A stretch of 64,000 nucleotides of DNA from Segatella copri (GTDB taxonomy: Bacteria > Bacteroidota > Bacteroidia > Bacteroidales > Bacteroidaceae): assembly GCF_009494395.1 (NCBI RefSeq), contig NZ_VZCB01000079.1, forward strand, positions 62,001 to 126,000, in the 5' to 3' direction. Shown piece after piece: positions 1 through 8,000 of this stretch. How positions within the stretch are numbered: position 1 is the stretch's first letter; each line of letters starts with the position of its first letter. The notes under the pieces are model-generated. The model was not told the origin of the DNA. It was given only the letters and a program-made list of their open reading frames with translations, and made no database searches. The position numbers and the translations under genes are program-made.

Positions 1-1
1 C

Positions 2-337
2 CAGCGCAAGGATAAGTTCAGCGCATTATTTGAAGGAGCATCCGACAAATTGAAGGAACGCTACATGCGAAACTACGACCGACTCACCTTCAAGGACGAC
101 GAGGACTTCAACGGCTGGCTCGACCAGCAGAAGCCGTTCATCGAGAGCGACATCAAGGAGGAGAAGGCGCAGGGTGCCAAGACCACACCACCTGTCGGTG
201 GCAAGCGCAAGCCAGGCGAAGAGGCAGACCCAGCGGTCACCGCTTACCTTAATGCAGAGGCAAGCCGAGAGGCACAGACGGCATCGCCTGTAATCATCGG
301 ACTCGCACAACCAGCGCAGCAGGCACCACAGCAGTAG
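2..337 (+). CDS. Phage scaffold-like protein, C-terminal part (5' truncated by window)
   Basis: The frame is open from the first bases of the window, so this is the 3' end of a longer gene; the codon at 50 is only an internal in-frame possibility. The visible 111 residues are charged and predicted helical (an RMNYDRLTF-like stretch, then a DEDFNGWLDQQKPF segment), followed by a low-complexity Pro/Ala/Gln tail ending in QQAPQQ. It sits directly before the decoration-like and capsid genes, the usual place for a capsid scaffold or head maturation protein. That role is inferred from position and composition; I do not recognise a named family. Confidence 0.6.
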   Translation, partial: QRKDKFSALFEGASDKLKERYMRNYDRLTFKDDEDFNGWLDQQKPFIESDIKEEKAQGAKTTPPVGGKRKPGEEADPAVTAYLNAEASREAQTASPVIIGLAQPAQQAPQQ

Positions 338-367
338 CCAAGTTAAACATTTAAAAGGGAAAAAGCC

Positions 368-946
368 ATGAACAGAATGTTCAAGCACCAGGACGCAGCT
401 CCAGCCGACCCTATCATCTTCGAGACAATCACATCGGAGAAGCCAGGAGGTGGACTCGTCAAGAACCCAGAGTTCGATTTGAAGCCAGGTCTCGCAATGG
501 GACAGGACGCAAGCGGACTCTACGTCCCAATCAAGGGATACCGACTCGTAACAGAGCGCAAGACAGCTGACACCACTATCAAGATTGCCAAGGGTAGCGG
601 TATCAAGAAGGGAGACGTAATCGCCCACGGCAAGGTGGGTGTCGCCTGCACAGAGGTCGACACCACCACCAGCGACGATTACGATGTTGTAACCGTGACG
701 ATGGGCGTGGCAATCGCCCAGGATACCGTCCTCTACCAAGCAGCCGAAGCAGCGGACGGAAGCACAAAGGAGGCTGCACCAATTCACAAGCCAGAATACA
801 TCCTCGGCAATTTCATGGGCAACCTTGGAAAGGCAGGAGAGGGTGACTTCGAGGCTCGATTGATTAGAGCCGCAAGCCTTCGCAAGGAGACAGCACCTAT
901 AGCGCAGGAGGTCGTGGACTTGATGAAGGGCATCACGCTCGATTAA
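368..946 (+). CDS. Phage head decoration-like / capsid-associated protein
   Basis: This 192-residue protein starts at an ATG behind AAAGGGAAAAAGCC, 30 bp after the scaffold-like gene. The middle (about residues 60-130) is rich in Val/Thr beta strands with GSGIKKGDVIAHGKVG, resembling the small barrel of head decoration proteins. The C-terminus is helical (RLIRAASLRKETAPIAQEVVDLMKG). Its place between a scaffold-like gene and the major capsid gene supports a decoration or head-stabilising role. The family was not identified with certainty, so the function is inferred mainly from order. Confidence 0.55.
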   Translation: MNRMFKHQDAAPADPIIFETITSEKPGGGLVKNPEFDLKPGLAMGQDASGLYVPIKGYRLVTERKTADTTIKIAKGSGIKKGDVIAHGKVGVACTEVDTTTSDDYDVVTVTMGVAIAQDTVLYQAAEAADGSTKEAAPIHKPEYILGNFMGNLGKAGEGDFEARLIRAASLRKETAPIAQEVVDLMKGITLD

Positions 947-974
947 TTAATTAACACAAAGGAGAAAAGAAACA

Positions 975-2132
975 ATGGAAGCACCATTATTCGACATTGA
1001 CATCCCTGGAATGCAGGCAACCGTCAACAAGTTCCAGCCAGGTACAGGTCTTGCATGGGCTACCCTCTTCCCATTGAAATACACCCGAAAGTTCGATATC
1101 AAGGGCTTGGAGGGTGACGAGGGAATCCCTGTAGCTGCCGATCGTGTCGCATTCAACACCAAGGCTTCAAAGAAGACACGCCAGAAGGTCGGCACATGGA
1201 GCGGTAAGCTCTCCAAGTATTCCGTGAGCCGAGACAAGGACGAAATCGAGATAAATGAATACCTCGATGCACAGACACTCGCAAACTCAGCAACCGAGAA
1301 CCAGCAGGAAAAGCAGGAACTCGTTAACATGGTTTACGATGACGTTTCATTCGTCCGCAAGGCGATGGACTACAAGGTGGAGCTGGACTGCATGCGCATT
1401 GCATCAAGCGGTGTACAGACCTTCCCAGAAAAGATTGAAGGCGACATGGCATCACAGGACATCATCGACTTCAACGTACCGAAGGGCAACTTCATCGGTG
1501 TGAAGATTTCGGAGGTCAAGGCAGGAGCTGTCGTTAAGAAGAAGGGCTACGAGTGGAGCGATGAGGAGAACGCAGACGGACTCCTCGACCTCGCCAACGC
1601 CCAGGACATGATAGCAAAGCAGGGACTCACCAAGCCACGCTACGCATTCATGGAAAAAGCGAAGTTCCAGCAGCTGGTAGCACAGAAGAAGACAGCCAAG
1701 CGTTTGTACCCACAGGTCAACGACCTGTCCATGATTACAGCGGACATGATCACGCTGGAAAAAATCAACGCCTACAACGCAAGCCCAACCCGAGGCTATC
1801 CGCAGATTATCGTCCTCGATACCTACGTAAGCCTCGAGCACAAGGACGGCAACAAGGAGACCATCAAGCCATGGAACGTGAATGTGGTTACACTTTCACC
1901 AACCATCCAGCTCGGCTGGACTTATTACAAGAACGTCCCAATGGTACAGAACACGGCTGCCCTGCAGGTTTATGGCGGTTTCTACAAGGTGACACGCTAC
2001 AGCGAGGTCAACCCACAGACCGAGACCACCATGGCAGAGGCATACGTTCAGCCAGGACTCATCAACCGCAAGTCTCTCGTCTTCTTCAACACCGCAAACC
2101 AAACCTGGGCGAACGGAGAGGCGAGCGCATAA
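975..2132 (+). CDS. Phage major capsid protein
   Basis: This 385-residue protein forms the icosahedral head shell. Its length, the N-terminal ATLFPLKYTRKFDIKG region followed by a long helical charged stretch (about 95-145, with NSATENQQEKQELVNMVYDDVSFVRKAMDYK), and a C-terminal beta-rich part with LSPTIQLGWTYYKNVP suit a capsid protein of the HK97/phage E-like type. RBS AAAGGAGAAAAG lies just upstream. It follows the decoration-like gene and precedes the head-tail connectors, the standard head module order. The general call is fairly sure; the exact capsid family is not. Confidence 0.75.
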   Translation: MEAPLFDIDIPGMQATVNKFQPGTGLAWATLFPLKYTRKFDIKGLEGDEGIPVAADRVAFNTKASKKTRQKVGTWSGKLSKYSVSRDKDEIEINEYLDAQTLANSATENQQEKQELVNMVYDDVSFVRKAMDYKVELDCMRIASSGVQTFPEKIEGDMASQDIIDFNVPKGNFIGVKISEVKAGAVVKKKGYEWSDEENADGLLDLANAQDMIAKQGLTKPRYAFMEKAKFQQLVAQKKTAKRLYPQVNDLSMITADMITLEKINAYNASPTRGYPQIIVLDTYVSLEHKDGNKETIKPWNVNVVTLSPTIQLGWTYYKNVPMVQNTAALQVYGGFYKVTRYSEVNPQTETTMAEAYVQPGLINRKSLVFFNTANQTWANGEASA

Positions 2133-2154
2133 CAACGTTTTATAAACAAGCAGC

Positions 2155-2481
2155 ATGAAGACAAGCAACGCAATTAAAGCAATGAGCAGCTACCCGATAC
2201 CAGCAGCGACGATTGAGAACATCATCGATGAAGCTGGGCTGGATGCAGATGCGGACATCACCAGGGAGGTGCGAGCAAGCAACGAGTTCAAGAAGGCGAA
2301 AGCCCTCACATACGCCTTTCTTGCCGAAGCTCCGAACATCACCCAGGGAGGAATCAGCTACACATTCAACGAGGACGAACGCTCACGCTTTGCCAAGAAA
2401 TCGAACAGCCTGCTAGCAGAGCTGGGAGAGGACGAAGCAGGAACAGATATCCCATGCGGCTACATCGGGGAGGATTTCTGA
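2155..2481 (+). CDS. Head-tail connector-like protein
   Basis: This 108-residue, mostly helical acidic protein follows the capsid gene at 22 bp. It begins with an Ile/Pro-rich segment (IPAATIENIIDEAGLDADADI), then paired helices, like the small helical adaptor proteins that sit under the portal in long-tailed phages. Its TGA overlaps the next ATG by one base, so the two genes are probably translationally coupled. Function is inferred from size, helix content and position. Confidence 0.5.
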   Translation: MKTSNAIKAMSSYPIPAATIENIIDEAGLDADADITREVRASNEFKKAKALTYAFLAEAPNITQGGISYTFNEDERSRFAKKSNSLLAELGEDEAGTDIPCGYIGEDF

Positions 2482-2798
2482 TGATTATACAGAACGGCTT
2501 TCTTTTTACTTACGATACCACTGGAGGGGGAATGTTTCACGGCATCCCCCAAAAGGTGGAAACCAAGCTGAGCGACAAGGGCATCCCTTGCAATATCGTA
2601 AAAAACAAGAGCGACCACCAAGGCACGTACCAGGACGGCAAGTTCAGACAATTTGCAGCCAAGGTATTAATCGAACCGCAGGACTTCACCGCCAAAAGAG
2701 TGAAGCTAACCGACAACCGAGGCGTGGATCTCGGAGAGTTTGAAGTGCAGGACATCACCTACCTCGAAGCAGTAGAAGCATTGCAGATCACCGTCTAA
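2481..2798 (+). CDS. Phage head-closure/neck protein candidate
   Basis: This 105-residue, beta-rich protein starts at the ATG overlapping the stop of the gene before (TGATG at 2479-2483). An in-frame upstream ATG at 2454 would overlap far more and is less likely. The text FLFTYDTTGGGMFHGIPQKVETKLSDKGIPCNIV and several short strands fit a small beta-barrel head-closure (stopper) protein, which normally occupies this slot between the adaptor and the HK97 gp10-like gene. No family was recognised by sequence. Confidence 0.45.
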   Translation: MIIQNGFLFTYDTTGGGMFHGIPQKVETKLSDKGIPCNIVKNKSDHQGTYQDGKFRQFAAKVLIEPQDFTAKRVKLTDNRGVDLGEFEVQDITYLEAVEALQITV

Positions 2799-2809
2799 AA
2801 GATTTCACC

Positions 2810-3268
2810 ATGCCAATTAAACCCAACTTCACGCAAGCAGACATCCGAGCAAGGATGAACGCCATGATAGAGAACAGGAAGCAAGCCATCATCGCCCAGC
2901 TTTTCTACATTGGGGAGGAATGCCTGACCCAAGCAAGGAGCGGACACAAGTACTTGAACCAGACAGGCAACCTTTGCAGCTCTATCGGCTACTGCGTCCT
3001 CGTGGATGGCGAAATAGTACACGAGGGAGAATGGAAAGCCGTGAATGGAGGCAAGGGCGACGGAACAGAGGGAAAGAAACAAGGCGTAGCTTTTCTTCAT
3101 GAACTTGCGGCAAAGCAGACAACACAAGGCATTGTTTTTCTGATGGTAGCAGGAATGCCATACGCCCAATACGTCGAAGCCATGAGCCTCGACGTTCTCG
3201 ATACGAGCGAGCAGATGGCAGAACGCAAAATCAAGGCAATGCTTAACCGATTATTCAAAACGAAGTGA
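2810..3268 (+). CDS. HK97 gp10-like neck / tail-completion protein
   Basis: This 152-residue protein has the layout of gp10-like tail-completion proteins: an N-terminal helix (NAMIENRKQAIIAQLFYIGEECLTQAR), a TGNLCSSIGYCV strand region in the middle, and a GMPYAQYVEAMSLDVLD segment before a final helix. Such proteins join the tail to the head connector. It lies between the closure candidate and the tail-terminator candidate, exactly where gp10 homologues are found. Its stop overlaps a GTG that could start the next frame. Confidence 0.6.
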   Translation: MPIKPNFTQADIRARMNAMIENRKQAIIAQLFYIGEECLTQARSGHKYLNQTGNLCSSIGYCVLVDGEIVHEGEWKAVNGGKGDGTEGKKQGVAFLHELAAKQTTQGIVFLMVAGMPYAQYVEAMSLDVLDTSEQMAERKIKAMLNRLFKTK

Positions 3269-3270
3269 CA

Positions 3271-3687
3271 ATGGCAAGCAAAGGAACGACAACAATAGAA
3301 ATGGACATGTACGCAGCCCTTGAAGAGCTGATGGGACGTACGATTCAAGGAACATTCTACCCCAGCGAGCTGCGACCTATCGAAGCCAAGACCGAAGACG
3401 CAGTCCTTACATGTTCAAATGCCACAGCAGGACAGATCCAGGAAGGCAGGGCTAGGCTCAACATATACGTCCCCGACATCAATAACGGAGGAGCAAGCCT
3501 GGTGCCCGACAAAGCCAGACTGATGGAGCTGGAGGCAATCGACGAACAGGTGCTGCAGACCCTTAATGATTCCTGCACCGCCTACATCTTCGACAAGTTC
3601 CAGGCAACGGCTACCATTGCGGTACCAGAGAGGAACGAGCACTTCGTTAACATCGGGATTCATTTTAGATTAGCAACATTTTCATAA
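3271..3687 (+). CDS. Tail terminator-like protein
   Basis: This 138-residue protein follows the gp10-like gene. I chose ATG 3271; a GTG at 3265 overlapping the previous stop would add two residues. It has an N-terminal helix (MDMYAALEELMGRTIQGTFYPSELRP), strands around LNIYVPDIN, a central helix, and closing strands (TATIAVPERNEHFVNIGIHFRLATF). That alpha/beta pattern and the place just before the tail tube gene fit tail terminator proteins, which cap the tube at the head-proximal end. The call is by context and shape only. Confidence 0.5.
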   Translation: MASKGTTTIEMDMYAALEELMGRTIQGTFYPSELRPIEAKTEDAVLTCSNATAGQIQEGRARLNIYVPDINNGGASLVPDKARLMELEAIDEQVLQTLNDSCTAYIFDKFQATATIAVPERNEHFVNIGIHFRLATFS

Positions 3688-3704
3688 ACAAGGAGAACAA
3701 GCAC

Positions 3705-4262
3705 ATGGCAGATTCAAAGAAAATCATCATGGCATGGGGCAAGTGCAAGGTCGAGATTGGCGACACAGGAGAGAACGATGCATTCGCAACTACACTCTTC
3801 AACGTCGGCACCATCAAAGACCAGACAACGACCCTCACGTCCAACGATGGCGACCAGCTGCAGATGAAGGCAACAGGAGGCGAAGTCGTGGCGCAGGAAG
3901 ACCTCGAAGGAACACTCGAGGTGGAGACTACCGTCATCGAGCCAACTGCGGAGCTTTACGAGAAGCTGGGCATTGCAGCCAAGGACGCTGATGGCGAACA
4001 GAAGGTCAAGACCCACATTGTGCCAGGAGACAAATCGATTAAGATTACCCCACACAACAAGGGAGCGAGAGGCATCAAGGCTCCGCTCTGCCGCATCAAG
4101 GTAGCACCAGCGATGGACGAGCAGAACGGTAACGCCATCAAGATCACCGCTTCAATCTTCAAGACAACAGGCGTACCAGAGACACAAGCATCGGGTGACA
4201 CAGAAACTGTTGATAACAACTATTGGTACTCCCGTTTCACAACCAAAGAGGCTTTGAAATAA
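3705..4262 (+). CDS. Phage major tail (tube) protein
   Basis: This 185-residue protein is beta-rich with repeated short strands (KCKVEIGDTGE, TTTLTSNDGDQLQMKATGGEVV, EGTLEVETTVIEP), typical of tail tube proteins of long-tailed phages. RBS AAGGAGAACAAGCAC precedes the ATG. It lies between the terminator-like protein and the frameshifted chaperone pair, the usual place for the tube gene. A strong hairpin follows its stop, which would let this abundant structural protein be made above the level of its neighbours. No sheath gene is visible, pointing to a non-contractile tail. Confidence 0.7.
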   Translation: MADSKKIIMAWGKCKVEIGDTGENDAFATTLFNVGTIKDQTTTLTSNDGDQLQMKATGGEVVAQEDLEGTLEVETTVIEPTAELYEKLGIAAKDADGEQKVKTHIVPGDKSIKITPHNKGARGIKAPLCRIKVAPAMDEQNGNAIKITASIFKTTGVPETQASGDTETVDNNYWYSRFTTKEALK

Positions 4263-4277
4263 CCCATAATTTCATCC

Positions 4278-4316
4278 AAGAGCAGGAGGAAGCGACAGAG
4301 CCACCCTCCTGCTCTT
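4278..4316 (+). terminator. Hairpin terminator/attenuator after the tail tube gene
   Basis: AAGAGCAGGAGG (4278-4289) pairs perfectly with CCTCCTGCTCTT (4305-4316), giving a 12-bp stem with a 15-nt loop just after the tube gene stop. Only a short T run follows, so it may be partial. Confidence 0.65.
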
Positions 4317-4332
4317 TCACTTTAATCACAAC

Positions 4333-4866
4333 ATGGAAGAACAAAAGACATTGGAACAGCAGGTGGTCGATACCATCCTCCAGCGCAAGACAACCTCCCT
4401 GGAGATAGACGGACGCACATACGAGATACCAGCACCGACACCGGCAACCATAATGCTGGTGAGCGAGGAAACATCGAAGATGCCGTTAATTAACAAAGAG
4501 ACGAAGAGCATCTTCAGCGAGACCCTCCGAACCGCCAGGGACTGCAAAGCCATCGGACGCATTGCCGCCATATTGGTGCTCGGAGCAAAGCGCATACGAG
4601 AAAACCACCAGGTCGTGATTTCAGAGACGAAGAAATGGAGCTGGCGACATTTCAGATTCACCAAGCACCAGGAGACCATGAGCGAGCTGGACTTTGTAGC
4701 CATGCGCATCATGGAGGACATCACGCCAGAAACGCTGAACGAGACCATCACCAAGCGACTCATGGAGATGCAGCTGGGCGATTTTTTCGGGCTTACCACT
4801 TCCCTATCCGAAATAAACACGCTGGCGAGAACCAAGGAAGTGGAACAGACAGCCCCTGGTCAATAA
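4333..4866 (+). CDS. Tail assembly chaperone, short form (G-like)
   Basis: This 177-residue helical protein lies between the tail tube and the tape measure, the position of the lambda G/GT tail-assembly chaperones. Residues 23-36 (LEIDGRTYEIPAPT) form the N-terminal strands typical of this kind of chaperone; the rest is helical, with LDFVAMRIMEDITPETLNETITKRLMEMQLGDFFG near the end. The frame stops at TAA 4864-4866, inside the region shared with the -1 frame that encodes the longer form. The short form is the one expected in excess. Function rests on position, size and the frameshift arrangement. Confidence 0.7.
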   Translation: MEEQKTLEQQVVDTILQRKTTSLEIDGRTYEIPAPTPATIMLVSEETSKMPLINKETKSIFSETLRTARDCKAIGRIAAILVLGAKRIRENHQVVISETKKWSWRHFRFTKHQETMSELDFVAMRIMEDITPETLNETITKRLMEMQLGDFFGLTTSLSEINTLARTKEVEQTAPGQ

Positions 4867-5072
4867 TCATCGGCTGGGCGAAGAACATAGGAGCCACACC
4901 AGAGGAAATCCTATACGATTACAGCTACGCCAACCTTTCGCTTTATTCAGCAGCGACACCGCAGTTTGATGATGAGCAACCACCAAAATGGGATGCGAAA
5001 CTCGACGCAAACAATCCCGAAAATTTCACAGATGACGAAGACGAAGAGGAAGTCTTTGTAAAGGAGTATTAA
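4333..5072 (+). CDS. Tail assembly chaperone, frameshifted long form (GT-like)
   Basis: A -1 slip on T_TTT_TTC (4782-4788) joins 4333-4788 to 4788-5072 and gives about 246 residues. The added tail reads RAYHFPIRNK and then IIGWAKNIGATPEEILYDYSYANLSLYS, ending in an acidic stretch (DDEDEEEVF). The -1 frame has no convincing start of its own in this stretch, while its 3' part has protein-like sequence up to the tape measure ATG two bases after its stop. In lambda-like phages the T part recruits tape measure and tube protein. The join is inferred from sequence, not shown by data. Confidence 0.7.
4782..4843 (+). promoter_or_regulatory. Programmed -1 ribosomal frameshift signal
   Basis: The heptamer TTTTTTC (4782-4788) is in the right phase (GAT TTT TTC) for tandem -1 slippage. 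After a 7-nt spacer, CCACTTCC (4796-4803) is perfectly complementary to GGAAGTGG (4836-4843), forming an 8-bp stem with a 32-nt loop that could also support a pseudoknot. Spacer and stem match known -1 stimulators. Confidence 0.75.
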
Positions 5073-5073
5073 A

Positions 5074-8000
5074 ATGGCAGATTTCGACAACGGAAGAGAA
5101 GGATTCTCGATAGGCATAGACGATTCACAGCTCCAATCGGACGCTGAGAAGGTGGTGCAGCAGTTCGACAACATCGGAAGGCGAGCCACACAAGCTGGAC
5201 AGAAGATAGACTCAGCATTCAATGGGGTCAGCACAGAAGCCCTGCAGCAAGAGACGAAGGCAGCGGAAGATAAAATCCACGACCTCGGCAACGCTACCAA
5301 AAGCGAGACCGAGAAGATGGACGCAAGCCTCAAAAAGATTGCTGCAGGAATCGGTGCGTACTTTTCAATCCAGCGGCTAACCCAATTCGAGAGCAAGGTC
5401 ATCAGCATACGAAGCGAGATGGAAAGCCTGCAGACCTCCTTCAAGACCCTCGCAGGAGAACAGGTCGGTGGCGAGCTTTTCGAGCAGATAAAGGAATACG
5501 AACTTCGCACGCCAATGATTATGCAAGACCTCGCATCAGGAGCGCAGACCATGCTCGCCTTCAACATTCCTGCCCAGGACGTTATGCAGCACTTGAAAGC
5601 CATTGGCGACATTTCCATGGGCGACAGCGAGAAGTTCAAGAGCCTCACCCTTGCCTTCTCCCAGATGAGCGCAACAGGCAAGCTCATGGGACAGGACTTA
5701 TTGCAGATGATTAATGCAGGCTTCAACCCATTGCAGGTGATTAGCGAGCAGACAGGAAAGAGCATCGGACAGCTGAAGGAGGAAATGGAGAAAGGCGCAA
5801 TCTCCACCAAGATGGTGCAAGATGCGTTCCACGCAGCAGCCAGCGAGGGAGGTCAGTTCAACGGAATGCTCGAAGCACAGAGCAAGACCTTGAAGGGAGC
5901 GATATCCAACCTTGAAGGAGCCTGGCAGTACATGCTCAACGACATAGGCGAAGCCCAGGAAGGACTCATCGTAGGCAGCATCGACATGGCACAGAAGATA
6001 ATCGCCAACTACCAGCAGGTAGGACAGATTATCATGGGATTGATTACCACATACGGAATCTACAAGGCAGCGGTGGTTACAGCCATTGCAGCCGAGAAGC
6101 TCCACATCGAGACGCTGACCATCGCCAAGGTGCGAATTGCCGTCGTAGAGAAGGTACAAGCCGCCCTCAACGCAACGATGCTCGCCAACCCATACGTAGC
6201 AGCAGCCACCGTCCTCGGTGTATTGGTCGGTGTATTGGTAGCCTGCCACGACAGCACCACGGCAGAAGAAAAGGCGCAAGCAGACCTCAATGCAACCATG
6301 GAGACCGCAAGACAAAAGCAGCAGGAATACAACGAAGAGACCGACCGAGCCATCGAGAGAGCGCAGCAGGACGAGGATGCAACCCACGGACGCAGGAAGG
6401 CAATGAATCTGCTTATTCAGCGATATCCAGCCATCATAAAAAAATACATAGACGAAGAAGGACACCTCCGTGACATATTAAAACTAAAGAGAGAGATTGC
6501 AGCACAGGATGGACTTAACAGAGTACGGAGCCTCCGAACAGAAAAGAACGACTCAGACAGAGCCACACGAGCCTTCAAGCTGCAACAGCAGGCAAGAAAC
6601 AAGGCTATCAGTGCAGGAATGGGAGCCAGCCAATACAGGCAGTTCTTAACAGGCTCGCAGCAAGCCGAGGTGGACTGGGCGAATAAATGGTACGAAAACA
6701 AACGAGGGATCAAATGGTATAGCCCACACAAAGGAACCATCGAGGAACGAATTAAATATGCACAAGATTCTGCGGTCGGAGCCAATAAGAACGTCGCCAG
6801 GGAGCTGACAACGCAGAATGCGGACAAATTCGCTGAGACATTCAAGGACATGACGAAGCACCAGCTGCAGCAGGTCATTAACACGCTCACCAAAGGCAAG
6901 AGGACAGGCAAGAACGTCCGCTTCAACTTGAAGGGTCTCGGCAATTACGCATACAGCCAAAGCGATATCCTGTCCATGCTTACCAAGGCACAGGGAATCG
7001 CAGCAGCAAGAACCAGGTCGAAGACCACATACAATAAATCAGATTGGGAGAAGCAGCAGAAGGAGGCACAAGCCAAGCTCGACCAGATGGCAGACAGCCA
7101 GAAGGGAAGCAAGGAGTGGAACCAGCAGGTCTCGCTCGTTAAGGAAGCGCAAGACCACATCGCCAGCAGAACCGTCTCCACACACCAATCGAGAACCACG
7201 GCAGCGCATAAGCAGCAGACAGAAGCCGAGAAAGCAGCCAAGGAGCAAGCCAAGGCTAACGAGAAGACGGCAGAGGAAACCTACAGATATAGCCAGCAGC
7301 AGGAACAGCAGCAGAAAGCCAACCAGCTGCTCCAGGCGCAAGCCATCGTGGATGCCATGCAGGAGGGAGAGGCGAAGAAGCTCGCCCAGCTCGACCTCAA
7401 CTACAAGAAAGAGAAAGAAGCCATCGATAAGGAGGAACAATCGCTCCTCCAGGCAAAGATAGACCATGCGAAGAACCTATGGGATGCAGATCCAAAGCAT
7501 GAGAAGCAGGGCTTCTACGCAACAGGACAGCAGAAGGCTATCAAGCTAACCGATGAGGAAAAGGCTGGCATCACCGCCAAGAAACAATCGCTGGACGCTA
7601 CGACGACCCAGCAGAGGAGCGAGCTCATCAAGGCATTGCTCGACAAATACGATGACGAGAACGAGAAGGCAGAGAAGACACGCAAGGCTATCACGGACGA
7701 CATCGCCCAGCTTACAAAGCTGAGAGATGAAGCCGAGAAGCTGGGACAGAACGATATCGCCAAGAACTACGAGCATAAGAGACAGCAGGCAGCGCAAGCC
7801 CTGGAGGAGAACATACAAAGCGTTTACCTCGAGGAGCTGAAAAAATCCATTGATTGGGATGCAGTATTCAACAACCTCGACCGACAGACCACCGAACAGC
7901 TGAAGGCAACGAGAGACAAGCTCACCTCATACAAGAACAGCAAGGAATACCAGCAGGCGACACCAGAAAACAAGAAGGTGGTCTCCACGGCAATAGACCA

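Noticed and set aside
26-787. 253-codon minus-strand frame over the capsid region
   Set aside because: Antisense to two real phage genes; Cys/Leu/Trp-rich text is a by-product of T-poor sense codons.
4635-4787. Upstream part of the -1 frame as a separate gene start
   Set aside because: The text before the slippery site (His/Ala-rich) is a shadow of the chaperone; only the part after the slip looks like protein.
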